A DNA stretch of 25,839 bases from an uncultured Ruminococcus sp. (GTDB lineage Bacteria; Bacillota; Clostridia; Oscillospirales; Ruminococcaceae). How positions within the stretch are numbered: the stretch's first letter is position 1; the number at the start of each line of letters is the position of its first letter. Made by a program: the position numbers and the translations under genes. The notes under the pieces were generated by a model, which saw only the letters and a list, made by a program, of their open reading frames with translations, was not told where the DNA came from and did no database searches. Location: positions 1-25,839 of the forward strand of contig CAJKFZ010000008.1 in the NCBI GenBank assembly GCA_905199285.1, given 5' to 3'. Shown here piece by piece: positions 17,563-25,487 of the stretch.

Positions 17563-18675
17563 TCACACTCCTTTAAACGTTGGTGTCAAATTTCTTCCGT
17601 TCTGATCAAAACTCTCAATCATACCGATAATTTGTATTTTATCTTGTCGCAAACCGAATCTGCAATGTTCCATTGTTACATAGTCGCCGACAAAATAGTC
17701 GGTGTTGTAGCGGAATTGTGTAGACTGCACTGCAATCTGCGATTCAGATGCTGTCAGTGGCAGGACGATGTTTTCCTTGCCACGCTCCTTGAGGAGTTCA
17801 ATATATTCATCGTCTGAAATTGGCTTAGATTCACCGTTTTCCCGCTGTTCGTCTGCCATATCTTTTGCATCCACATACACCTCATAACGCTCTAAAAAAG
17901 ACGGCTCGCTGCCGTCAAAGTATGTGGTTCGCTTACGTTCTGTACCTTCACCTTTTCCCAGAACATAGGCAAAATTCCGCTGTGCAGAAATATCAGTAGA
18001 GTATGTGAATGACAACAAGTTTGTGTATCCGTCCGAGAAAATAATGTGCGGATTTTCTTCCTGCATGATACTGCGGTCAGAACCCTCAGAAAGATCAAGA
18101 ATCATTTCATACTGCTCGCCACTGATTTTTTTCAGACGGATATTGGCAGTTCCGCCGATTTTCTCACAAATTGTGTAAATCCATTCCATTAGATTATCAT
18201 AGCTGACCTGTAATTTGGTAGTTTGATCCCAGCAATCACCGCTGACCGAGCCAAAGGAAAGTCCCGGAATCCTGCGGTTGTCATCGCTGATAGCGTTCTG
18301 CGAAACAACTGCATGGACAATATCAGAGTAGCTTATTTGCGATGTAAAAGAGCAAGTCGGATAAATAATTCTTCGTTCCAGAAGACACATCAAAAAGCGA
18401 CCACTCACAATGAGATAGTCGCCGTCCTCTGTATCTGTTTCGATTTTCACGGATTCAATCAGTCCAAAATGCTCCTTGTCATTATCTCTGCCGACGATTC
18501 TTCCGGTCTTAAAAATCTCAATATTCCGTGGATTTGCGGCGATATATACTTCAAAACTGCCACATTGATCATATTCCACATCCCACAAAAGTGAGGAAAA
18601 ACTATCACATATTGCTTCAAGGGTGATGTTCAGCTTTTCGCCATCAGCCAACATATTATAAACTTCAATCTGCAT
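17563..18675 (-). CDS. Siphovirus ReqiPepy6 Gp37-like tail protein
   Basis: This 370-aa protein has features of the Gp37-like tail family: an early WDVEYDQCGSFEVYI segment, repeated GRDNDKEHFGLIESVKIETD-type strands, and a late domain ending MIESFDQNGRNLTPTFKGV. It follows the distal tail gene directly and takes the place of the tail-associated (Tal/hub) protein of long-tailed phages. It probably forms the baseplate hub below Dit. GGAG precedes the ATG by eight bases. It is encoded two bases after the distal tail stop. The family assignment rests on overall pattern and gene order. Confidence 0.85.
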   Translation of the reverse strand: MQIEVYNMLADGEKLNITLEAICDSFSSLLWDVEYDQCGSFEVYIAANPRNIEIFKTGRIVGRDNDKEHFGLIESVKIETDTEDGDYLIVSGRFLMCLLERRIIYPTCSFTSQISYSDIVHAVVSQNAISDDNRRIPGLSFGSVSGDCWDQTTKLQVSYDNLMEWIYTICEKIGGTANIRLKKISGEQYEMILDLSEGSDRSIMQEENPHIIFSDGYTNLLSFTYSTDISAQRNFAYVLGKGEGTERKRTTYFDGSEPSFLERYEVYVDAKDMADEQRENGESKPISDDEYIELLKERGKENIVLPLTASESQIAVQSTQFRYNTDYFVGDYVTMEHCRFGLRQDKIQIIGMIESFDQNGRNLTPTFKGV

Positions 18676-18677
18676 AG

Positions 18678-19529
18678 CTAAACTCCTAAATAAGCATTTC
18701 TATGAATTAAACGGACTTTCAGCTTGGAAACACCGCCCGATGCACGAAGATAAAATTTATTTTCGCCCGTCCGCAATGTCAGCCATGTTGAACCTGAAAC
18801 AAGGCGGTTTATGATGTTAGTGATGGCACCCTCACGTTCCAGAGTGACCGTTTTATTGCCGGTTTTTGTCGTGATCGTGATTTTGTCACCTTCCAGAATT
18901 CCGCCTTGAATCTGCATATATTCATCCGTTTCAGCATTGTAAAGCGTTGGATTGATTGCAGGACCTCCGCTGATTTCAAGCGTAAATCCGACCTCATCGC
19001 CGTCATTGACCACGGTCATCATGTTCTTGGTGTTGTATTTTCCCAGCGGAAATGGCTTGTCATCGTCGGGAAAGATAAAGTGAAATGCACCTAAAATCTG
19101 CGAATATTCGGCAATCTGCGTTTCAGTGGAATACCAGTAAATATCGGGGCAGATAATGGAAATCTGTCCTTTTGTTAGCTGCTCAAAATTCTCCATTTCG
19201 CACGTTTCCACAATTCCCTCGGCGTACACGGAGATATTTTTTGTGGAATAATATATCTTGACATAGCGTGAGGGCTTGACCACTTTGTACAGCTCATGCC
19301 GCCTTTTCTCCACACCAAATCCACGCATTTCAAAGGGAATGACCACATTTCTCTTTTCGATAAAGGCATTATTAAGGTACGAACCGTCCATTCCTGCATA
19401 ACTAGAAGTGCTGATCGTTCCGGCAGGCGGATTCAGTCCTTCTATTTTTGAGAATAGGAAGCGGTTTGCTGTTTGTGAGAGATCAATTTGCTGACCTGAT
19501 TCGTTTTCAAGAATAAGTGAGTAGAACAT
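18678..19529 (-). CDS. Distal tail protein (Dit; siphovirus-type tail component)
   Basis: This 283-aa protein starts MFYSLILENESGQQIDL and continues with the LFSKIEGLNPPAGTI segment, then RNVVIPFEMRG, both characteristic of the siphovirus tail component (Dit) family. A C-terminal galectin-like beta region ends in LRVRLIHRNAYLGV-type strands. Dit forms the ring joining the tail tube to the baseplate. Its ATG has AAAGGAGTG upstream. The tape-measure gene normally sits directly before it. Here 1360 bp carrying a + strand arsenic cassette separate the two, yet the Dit ribosome binding site is intact. Confidence 0.88.
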   Translation of the reverse strand: MFYSLILENESGQQIDLSQTANRFLFSKIEGLNPPAGTISTSSYAGMDGSYLNNAFIEKRNVVIPFEMRGFGVEKRRHELYKVVKPSRYVKIYYSTKNISVYAEGIVETCEMENFEQLTKGQISIICPDIYWYSTETQIAEYSQILGAFHFIFPDDDKPFPLGKYNTKNMMTVVNDGDEVGFTLEISGGPAINPTLYNAETDEYMQIQGGILEGDKITITTKTGNKTVTLEREGAITNIINRLVSGSTWLTLRTGENKFYLRASGGVSKLKVRLIHRNAYLGV

Positions 19530-19568
19530 CAGAAATCACTCCTTTTGGGTGAAAAAATCAAAAACGTA

Positions 19569-19603
19569 TTGACAAGTGTTTATGTATGTGCTATAATAAA
19601 CAC
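19569..19603 (+). promoter_or_regulatory. Sigma-70 type promoter with overlapping ArsR operator candidate
   Basis: TTGACA at 19569-19574 and TATAAT at 19592-19597 both match the consensus exactly with a 17-bp spacer. An inverted repeat GTGTTTAT (19576-19583)/ATAAACAC (19596-19603) spans the spacer and -10. A second pair TATGTG (19585-19590)/CACATA (19601-19606) overlaps it. Transcription would start near 19604, some 28 bases before arsR. This fits autorepression by the encoded ArsR, and expression in the lysogen independent of phage late genes. Confidence 0.85.
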
Positions 19604-19631
19604 ATAGACACATATCAATGTGAGGTGGAAT

Positions 19632-19907
19632 ATGAATACTAAGGATATAGCTGTAATATGCAAAGCATTGGGAGACAATTCTCGTTTGCGTATCATTCAA
19701 ATGCTATTCGATGGAGAAAAGTGTGGTTGTAAACTTCTAGAGGCTTTTGATATCACACAACCAACATTATCGCATCACATGAAAATTTTATGTGAATGCG
19801 GTCTTGTGATCGACAGAAAAGAAGGAAAATGGCATCATTACTCGGTAAACGAGAATACCTGGAAAGAATTTTGTTATCATGTCAGTTCATTGGGAAAGGT
19901 GGAATAG
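19632..19907 (+). CDS. arsR: ArsR-family metalloregulatory repressor
   Basis: This 91-aa winged-helix repressor has the ArsR pattern ALGDNSRLRIIQML, DITQPTLSHHMKIL (recognition helix) and GKWHHYSVNE (wing). The CGC motif at residues about 33-35 (EKCGCKLLE) matches the ELCVCDL-type As(III)/Sb(III) sensing site in the helix before the recognition helix. A further CEC follows the recognition helix. When arsenite binds, such proteins leave the operator and de-repress the operon. The start at 19632 is chosen because GAGGTGG lies just upstream; an in-frame GTG at 19620 has no such site. It is the first gene of the cassette, two bases before the fusion gene, and is predicted to repress the perfect-consensus promoter upstream. 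Confidence 0.92.
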   Translation: MNTKDIAVICKALGDNSRLRIIQMLFDGEKCGCKLLEAFDITQPTLSHHMKILCECGLVIDRKEGKWHHYSVNENTWKEFCYHVSSLGKVE

Positions 19908-19909
19908 CT

Positions 19910-20851
19910 ATGGAAAAGATTGCAAAGAAGATCATAAATGATTGTTTACAGGAAACAAGCAGAAATCCTATAGAAATTTTCAATCACATTGCGCATATGG
20001 ACTTTGTCAGAATACACGGACCGGAACATCATGTGTTAGACGGTGCAGCGTTGTTAACAGCTTATCACAATGCAGGCGGGAAAATAGACTTACAAATAAG
20101 TTTAAATGAACTTATGAAACGAGGACTACAAATGCCCGGAGCAACTTGTGGTATGTGGGGTATTTGTGGTGCCGTCAGTTCAATGGGTGCTGCACTATCC
20201 ATTATTGATTCTACCGGTCCGTTGAGTTCAGATTCTGCATGGGGAAAACATATGAAATTCACGTCAGAAGCATTATCCTGTTTGTCAAAAGTAGGAGGAC
20301 CGAGATGCTGTAAGAGAGATGCGTATCTGAGTTTTCAGAAAGCGATTGACCATATCAATGAAAATTATGATGTAAAATTAGAAAGCACTGGAATCCAATG
20401 TAGCTTCAGTGCGAAAAATCAGCAATGCATCAAAGAAAAATGTCCATTTTATAAAAAGCAAAAGAAGGTGGTTGCTTTTATTTGTGTGCATAACTCTTGC
20501 CGCAGTCAGATTGCAGAAGCTCTCGGAAAACATCTTGCAGGTGATGTTTTTGACATTTATTCCGCAGGTACAGAAACAAAACCGCAGATAAATCAAGATG
20601 CTGTAAGACTTATGAAACAACTTTACGGTATTGACATGGAGCTAACCCAATACAGCAAGATTTTTGATGAAATACCCATTCCCGATATTGCAATTTCAAT
20701 GGGATGTGATGTTGGGTGTCCGTTTATAGGCAGACCATTCGATGATGATTGGGGATTAGAAGATCCTACCGGAAAAACGGATGAAGAATTCAAAAAGGTA
20801 ATAAAAGAAATAGAGGGTAGAATATTGAAGCTGAAAAACGGATTGCTGTAA
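19910..20851 (+). CDS. DUF5714-like cysteine-rich domain fused to thioredoxin-type arsenate reductase (ArsC)
   Basis: This 313-aa protein has two parts. Residues about 185-310 are an ArsC of the low-molecular-weight phosphatase fold: P-loop C192-V-H-N-S-C-R198, catalytic Asp in DPTGKTDEEF (D285), and the redox pair C266/C270 (MGCDVGCP). It should reduce arsenate to arsenite, with thioredoxin as electron donor by family analogy. Residues 1-182 resemble DUF5714: GPEHHVLDGAALLTAY, C80-GMWGI-C86-GA, then C124, C133, C134, C164, C173 and C178. This cysteine set suggests a metal or Fe-S site; its function is unknown. The start at 19910 has AAAGGTGG upstream. No arsenite pump gene is adjacent. The ArsC call is firm and the N-terminal family name is moderate. 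Confidence 0.85.
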   Translation: MEKIAKKIINDCLQETSRNPIEIFNHIAHMDFVRIHGPEHHVLDGAALLTAYHNAGGKIDLQISLNELMKRGLQMPGATCGMWGICGAVSSMGAALSIIDSTGPLSSDSAWGKHMKFTSEALSCLSKVGGPRCCKRDAYLSFQKAIDHINENYDVKLESTGIQCSFSAKNQQCIKEKCPFYKKQKKVVAFICVHNSCRSQIAEALGKHLAGDVFDIYSAGTETKPQINQDAVRLMKQLYGIDMELTQYSKIFDEIPIPDIAISMGCDVGCPFIGRPFDDDWGLEDPTGKTDEEFKKVIKEIEGRILKLKNGLL

Positions 20852-20856
20852 TTAAC

Positions 20857-20904
20857 GCTTTCAAGAAACCGGACACATAGTCCCATTTCTCATGTCTTGA
20901 GAGC
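20857..20904 (+). terminator. Possible weak terminator after the arsenic cassette
   Basis: GCTTTCAAGA at 20857-20866 can pair with TCTTGAGAGC at 20895-20904 (10 bp with one G-U), with a long 28-nt loop. There is no T-run, and the right arm lies in the last codons of the convergent tape-measure gene. It may slow polymerase at the end of the cassette, but the evidence is weak. Confidence 0.3.
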
Positions 20905-23900
20905 ATTCCGTGTTTGCCGATAAATCTCCAGCCGTGACAGCGATTTCGGCGAATTATTAGTCTGATTTACTGTCCGACTGTTGTCATTGTTATAGTTGTT
21001 GATGATCGTACTTGTCGGACTGCTGTTCTGCATAGCGGAAGAAATGCCACTCATATCAGCATTTAGAGATAACTGCATCGCACTTGCTACACCGCCAATC
21101 GCCTTTGTGATGAGCTTTTTGTTGCGGTTGATTCCGTCGGCAAGACCGTTCATAAAGTCGGGCATCCAGCTTTCAAAATCTGTCAGAGGACCTTTTTCGG
21201 GAACAGAAAAGTGCAGATACTCCCAGATAGAATTTGCCACATCAGCCACCGTATTGATCAGATTTCCAATCATGTAACGAATGCCGTTAATGAGGTTCTG
21301 CATGATGTCATAACCCCACTGCCATGAGGAATTGACGATATTCCTGATACAGTCGGCAGCAGAATTCAGTCCGCTCGAAACTGCATCACGGATACCGCCG
21401 AGCCTATCGGAAACACCACCTTTCACATTATCCCAGATACTGAAAACCGTGTCTCTGACATTGTTCATTGCACCTCTGACAAAATCGGGCATAGCGTTCC
21501 AAGCGGAAGAAACTGCATTTTTTACAGCACCGACCGTATTCTTCACGCCATCGGAAATAGCTGTCCATGTTGATGAAATAGTGTTTTTAATGTTGATCTG
21601 ACCCGTAGAAACGAATGACTTGACCCCGTTCCATACAGTTGAGATCACATTTCTGATACCGTCAGTTGCAGTAGTAACAATATTTTTGACCGCAGTCCAG
21701 CTTGTGCTGATTACGGTCTTGATATTTTCAAGGGAAGTCCCGATTGACGTTGTAATTGCATTCCATCCCGATTTTATGCCGTTTCCGATATTGGCAAGCA
21801 CGGCATTCATATTTGCCTGAATGCTGTTCCAGATGTTTGTGGCTTCCGTCAGCGTGTCCTGCATAAATGTCCCGACAACCGAAACGATATTTGACATCGC
21901 CGTCTTGAAAGTATCTGTCAGAGCTGTTGTAATATTTGTGCCGAAGGTGCTGAGGGCATTGCCCACAAGCCCCGCATTTGCCGAAATACCGTCCGCTAAG
22001 CCCTGCATAAAGTCCGGCATCCAGCTCTCAAAATCGGTCAGAGGACCTTCGTCAGGAACGGAGAAGTGCAGGAAACTTTTGATTTTATCTGCAACGCCTG
22101 TCACGGCATCGGCAACAGCCTGAATTTTGGATTTGATACCGTCAACGATGCCATTGATAATGTCAGCACCCCAACTCCACGCTTCACTCGCGAGATTTTT
22201 CATGAAATTCACAGCGTTGTTAAAGCCGTTAACGACTGTATCCTTAATGCCTGTAATTGTATTGGAAACCGCCGATTTTACGTTATTCCAGATGTTTGTG
22301 ACCGTGGTTTTGATAGAATTCATTACATTGGTGATTGTTGTTTTGATACTGTTCCAAATGGTCGCAATAGTGTTGGAAATAGCATTCAGAACGCTTGAAA
22401 CTGTACCGCTTATCGTGTTCCAGACAGAAGAAATCACTGACCAGATAGAATTCAGAATCCCCGAAATAAAGCCATAAACGGCATTCCAAATGGTAGTGAT
22501 TACATTGTGAATCGTGTTAATTGCCGTTGAAACAGCCGTAGAAATGGCATTCCAAACAGCTTGAATCTTTTCATGAATCCAGTCCATGACATTGCTGATA
22601 ATAATGTGAATCGCCTGAAAAATGGTCTCAAACAGGTATTTAAACGCCTCTAAAAGCGGAGAAATGAAGTCGTAAATCGTCTGCCATACTGTGGTAATCG
22701 CTGTCCAGATTGCATTCAATACTGTAGAAATCGCCGTTGAAACAGCGTTCCAAACGGTCGTGATAACAGTTTGAATTGCCGTGATTTTCTCCGAAATACT
22801 GGTGTAAATCGTTGTCCAGATGCCAACGAAAAAGTCACGGATTCCCGTCCATATCGTTGTAAAGAAATTGCTGATAGACGTGAAAATCCCCGAAACAAAG
22901 GAAGAAATGTTATTCCAGATATTGATAAAGAAATCTTTAATCGCCGTCCATACTTCATCCCATGAAGTACCAAACCACCCAAGGAATACATCTGCAATGC
23001 CTTTCAGCGTGTTGACAATATTCGTAAAGCAATTCTTGATAAAGTCCCATATGCCGACAAAAATACCCTTGACACCGTTCCATAGCTGTTCCCAGTCGCC
23101 TGTAAACAGCCCGATGAAAATATCCAGGATTCCAAGAATCACATCAACGATAACATCGAAAGTTTCCGCAATATAGGTGAAAACGCCCTCGAACCAAGGA
23201 GCGAGAATATCACACAAGCCCTGCCAAACGGTTTTTACAACATCGCTAAAATCCTCGAAATGAAAGCCTAAAGCATTCAGCCTGTCAACAATTCCGGAGA
23301 TCAGATTTTCAAAAACAGATTTGATTTTTTCCCATATTGCAGTCATTTTATTGCGGAAGTCCTCGTTGTTCTTCCACAGATTCACAAATGCCGCGATCAG
23401 CACGCCAATTGCTGCAACAACGGCAACGACAGGGGCAGAAATGCCACCGATCACACCGCTTAAAGCCGCAAAAGCTGATTTCGCACCTGCAATAAATGTC
23501 GGAATATTGCTGATAAACTGCATGAGTGTGCCGACCGTTGAGATCGTTTTGCCAATTACAATCAAAAGCGGGCCTAAAGCCGCTGCAATCAGGGCAATTT
23601 TGATAATGGTCTGCTTTGTGCTGTCATCCAGAGCGTTAAACTTCGTGACCCATTCCTGAATTTTGGCGATAATTGGGGTTAAATACTCTGCCAGAAGCTG
23701 TCCCAAAGATGTCATTAGAACATCAATGGACGATTTCAACTGTTCGATTGAACCGCCGAAACCGCTCATCATTGCCGCCGCCATTTCGTCGGTTGTGCCT
23801 GCACAATTGTTGATAGAGCTGCTCAAATTTTCAACGTCAGCAGGGGCTGTGTTGATCAAAGCAAGCCACGGTGCCATCTGGTTTTTGCCAAAAATAGCGG

Positions 23901-25281
23901 AAGCTGCGGCGATCTGCTCGGACTCTGAAAGCTGTGAAAAAGTTTCATTCAGTTCCTTGTGGATCGTGATGGTATCTTTCATCGTACCGTCAGCGTTGGT
24001 GACGGAAATTCCCAGTTCATCCATCATTGCCGCACCCTCTTTGGCGGGCTTGACAAGCCTTGCAAGACCTGTTTTCAGGGAGTTGGCGGCAACTTCGGCT
24101 TCGATACCGTTGTTCGCCATCACACCCATATACAGAGCAGCATCGTTTACTTCATAACCTGCTGTCGAGAAAATCGGAGCAGCGACGGACATTGCTTGCG
24201 ACAGACTGTCGATGTCCAATGCGGAATTATTGCAGGCGGCGGCGAACACATCGGCATAATTTGCAGCATCGTCAAAAGAACCGTGGAAACCATTGATCGT
24301 TGCGACAAGTCCTGCCGAAACCGTGTCCAGACTTCCGCCTTCGCCAGCCGCCAAGTTCATGGCAGGAGCAAGGGCGGCAGCGGCTTCTTCTGCCGTCAAG
24401 CCTGCACGGGCAAAGTTCAGGGTTGCGGTTGCCGCATCGCTCATGCCGAACGTGGAATTTGATGCGGCATCTTTCATCGCCTTATCCAGCAAATCTGCCT
24501 GTTCTTCGGTGTTTTTCATCGTGGCGTTGGTGAGCTGCATGATCTTGTCCACTTCAGCAAATTTTACAGAGGCGGTCGTTCCCAGGGCTGCCACACCTGC
24601 GGTGATCGGCAGTAGTTTTTCTCCTGTGCCGGAAATTTTGTCTCCGGCTTTTTTCAGTACCTCTCCAGCTTCACCGATTTTCACAAGGGCAGTTCTTGAA
24701 TTTTCAGCTTCACGCTGTAAATTCTGCAAATCCTGCTGCGTTTCAATAATTTCACGTTGTAATGAGTCATATTGTTCAGGACTGATTGGATTTCCGAATT
24801 CGTCAGAAACATCTTTTGCGGACTGTTTCAGAGATGCTAATTCGTCGGAGGTATCCTTGATTTCACGCTGTAAGGCATCATATTTTTCCTGCGATATTTC
24901 GCCCTTAGAAAGCTGTTCATCGGCGATTTTGGACTGCTCTTTAAGGTCTTTCAGTTTGGTTTCTGTTTCATTGATTTTCTGCTTGATAGGGTCATACTTT
25001 GCCCTCCACGCATCGTAGTTGTTCTTTGTTCCTGCCGCCTGTTCACTTGCTTTTTTGAGGGTTTCCAGCTTGCCGGTTGTTGAGGAAACAGCATCGGCTA
25101 ACAGTTTCTGCTTCTGCGAAAGAAGTTCCGTATTGGTTGGGTCGAGTTTCAGCAGCTTTTCTACGTCTTTTAGCTGTGACTGGGTGTTTTTGATGTTTTT
25201 ATTGACACCTTCCAAAGCCTTAGAAAGCTTGGTAGTGTCGCCGCCGATTTCGACTGTGATGCCTTTGATTCTGCTTGCCAT
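20890..25281 (-). CDS. Phage tail tape measure protein
   Basis: This 1463-aa protein sets tail length and enters the host during DNA injection. The N-terminus (about 1-205) is charged coiled coil (KNIKNTQSQLKDVEKLLKLD). A TP901-type core of about 220-530 follows, containing MKDAASNSTFGMSDAATATL and a long Ala/Gly-rich segment. Hydrophobic stretches at about 560-655 could cross a membrane. Residues about 690-1060 hold many short Trp-containing repeats of the type FFTTIWTGIRDFFVGIW. Two copies of a 30-residue segment beginning LHFSVP(D/E) occur near residues 1070 and 1356. The start has GGAGGTG eight bases upstream. In most related phages Dit follows immediately; here the arsenic cassette intervenes. 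Confidence 0.95.
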   Translation of the reverse strand: MASRIKGITVEIGGDTTKLSKALEGVNKNIKNTQSQLKDVEKLLKLDPTNTELLSQKQKLLADAVSSTTGKLETLKKASEQAAGTKNNYDAWRAKYDPIKQKINETETKLKDLKEQSKIADEQLSKGEISQEKYDALQREIKDTSDELASLKQSAKDVSDEFGNPISPEQYDSLQREIIETQQDLQNLQREAENSRTALVKIGEAGEVLKKAGDKISGTGEKLLPITAGVAALGTTASVKFAEVDKIMQLTNATMKNTEEQADLLDKAMKDAASNSTFGMSDAATATLNFARAGLTAEEAAAALAPAMNLAAGEGGSLDTVSAGLVATINGFHGSFDDAANYADVFAAACNNSALDIDSLSQAMSVAAPIFSTAGYEVNDAALYMGVMANNGIEAEVAANSLKTGLARLVKPAKEGAAMMDELGISVTNADGTMKDTITIHKELNETFSQLSESEQIAAASAIFGKNQMAPWLALINTAPADVENLSSSINNCAGTTDEMAAAMMSGFGGSIEQLKSSIDVLMTSLGQLLAEYLTPIIAKIQEWVTKFNALDDSTKQTIIKIALIAAALGPLLIVIGKTISTVGTLMQFISNIPTFIAGAKSAFAALSGVIGGISAPVVAVVAAIGVLIAAFVNLWKNNEDFRNKMTAIWEKIKSVFENLISGIVDRLNALGFHFEDFSDVVKTVWQGLCDILAPWFEGVFTYIAETFDVIVDVILGILDIFIGLFTGDWEQLWNGVKGIFVGIWDFIKNCFTNIVNTLKGIADVFLGWFGTSWDEVWTAIKDFFINIWNNISSFVSGIFTSISNFFTTIWTGIRDFFVGIWTTIYTSISEKITAIQTVITTVWNAVSTAISTVLNAIWTAITTVWQTIYDFISPLLEAFKYLFETIFQAIHIIISNVMDWIHEKIQAVWNAISTAVSTAINTIHNVITTIWNAVYGFISGILNSIWSVISSVWNTISGTVSSVLNAISNTIATIWNSIKTTITNVMNSIKTTVTNIWNNVKSAVSNTITGIKDTVVNGFNNAVNFMKNLASEAWSWGADIINGIVDGIKSKIQAVADAVTGVADKIKSFLHFSVPDEGPLTDFESWMPDFMQGLADGISANAGLVGNALSTFGTNITTALTDTFKTAMSNIVSVVGTFMQDTLTEATNIWNSIQANMNAVLANIGNGIKSGWNAITTSIGTSLENIKTVISTSWTAVKNIVTTATDGIRNVISTVWNGVKSFVSTGQINIKNTISSTWTAISDGVKNTVGAVKNAVSSAWNAMPDFVRGAMNNVRDTVFSIWDNVKGGVSDRLGGIRDAVSSGLNSAADCIRNIVNSSWQWGYDIMQNLINGIRYMIGNLINTVADVANSIWEYLHFSVPEKGPLTDFESWMPDFMNGLADGINRNKKLITKAIGGVASAMQLSLNADMSGISSAMQNSSPTSTIINNYNNDNSRTVNQTNNSPKSLSRLEIYRQTRNALKT
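21130..21219 (-). repeat. Tape-measure internal duplication, copy 2
   Basis: This encodes 30 residues (LHFSVPEKGPLTDFESWMPD and flanks) nearly identical to the segment at 21985-22074. Weaker similarity extends some 55 residues N-terminal of each copy (SSWQWGYDIM versus EAWSWGADII), so the duplicated unit is about 85-90 codons. Confidence 0.85.
21985..22074 (-). repeat. Tape-measure internal duplication, copy 1
   Basis: This encodes LHFSVPDEGPLTDFESWMPD and flanks, matching the copy at 21130-21219 with few substitutions. The copies are 855 bp apart, in frame, in the C-terminal part of the tape measure. Conservation above the surrounding repeats suggests a functional motif. Confidence 0.85.
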
Positions 25282-25319
25282 GTGATCTCACCTCCGTTCA
25301 TACAGCACCGAAAATATGC

Positions 25320-25487
25320 TTAAAATCGGTCAAAATCATCCTGTCCAGCTATCTCTGTCCAGCCCGAATAGTCGTCCCTTTCACGTTCGCTGAACATATC
25401 ATTGACAAGTCCGATGGTGAGCATATCCAGCTCACTAAGGGATAGACCTAACTGTACACAGCGTAACAGAAAAAGCGGTGTTGTCAT
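25320..25487 (-). CDS. Tail assembly chaperone T (C-terminal part of G-T frameshift product)
   Basis: This 55-aa frame starts MTTPLFLLRCVQLGLSLSEL and ends DDFDRF. It is the small acidic T partner encoded between G and the tape measure in many long-tailed Firmicute phages. Its ATG overlaps the G stop (ATGA). The same frame is also entered by -1 frameshifting at the slippery heptamer 21 bases upstream, which gives a G-T fusion through HRQTDRP. By analogy with lambda gpG/gpGT it binds the tape measure and recruits tail tube subunits. It ends 38 bases before the tape-measure start. Whether the separate ATG is used is unknown. Confidence 0.8.
   Translation of the reverse strand: MTTPLFLLRCVQLGLSLSELDMLTIGLVNDMFSERERDDYSGWTEIAGQDDFDRF

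Noticed and set aside
19525..20896. Imperfect 12-bp inverted repeat (10/12) at 19525-19536 and 20885-20896 flanking the arsenic cassette, considered as transposon ends
   Set aside because: One arm contains the Dit start and the other the tape-measure stop, there is no transposase and no target duplication, and the match is within chance.
21130..23100. CRISPR-like array suggested by many regularly spaced short repeats in the tape-measure region
   Set aside because: The repeats are in-frame coding repeats with Trp and variable codons, not constant repeats with unique spacers.
23663..25018. Long + strand open frames opposite the tape-measure gene (up to 241 codons)
   Set aside because: They are antisense shadows of a single 1463-codon gene, lack ribosome binding sites and have low-complexity translations.
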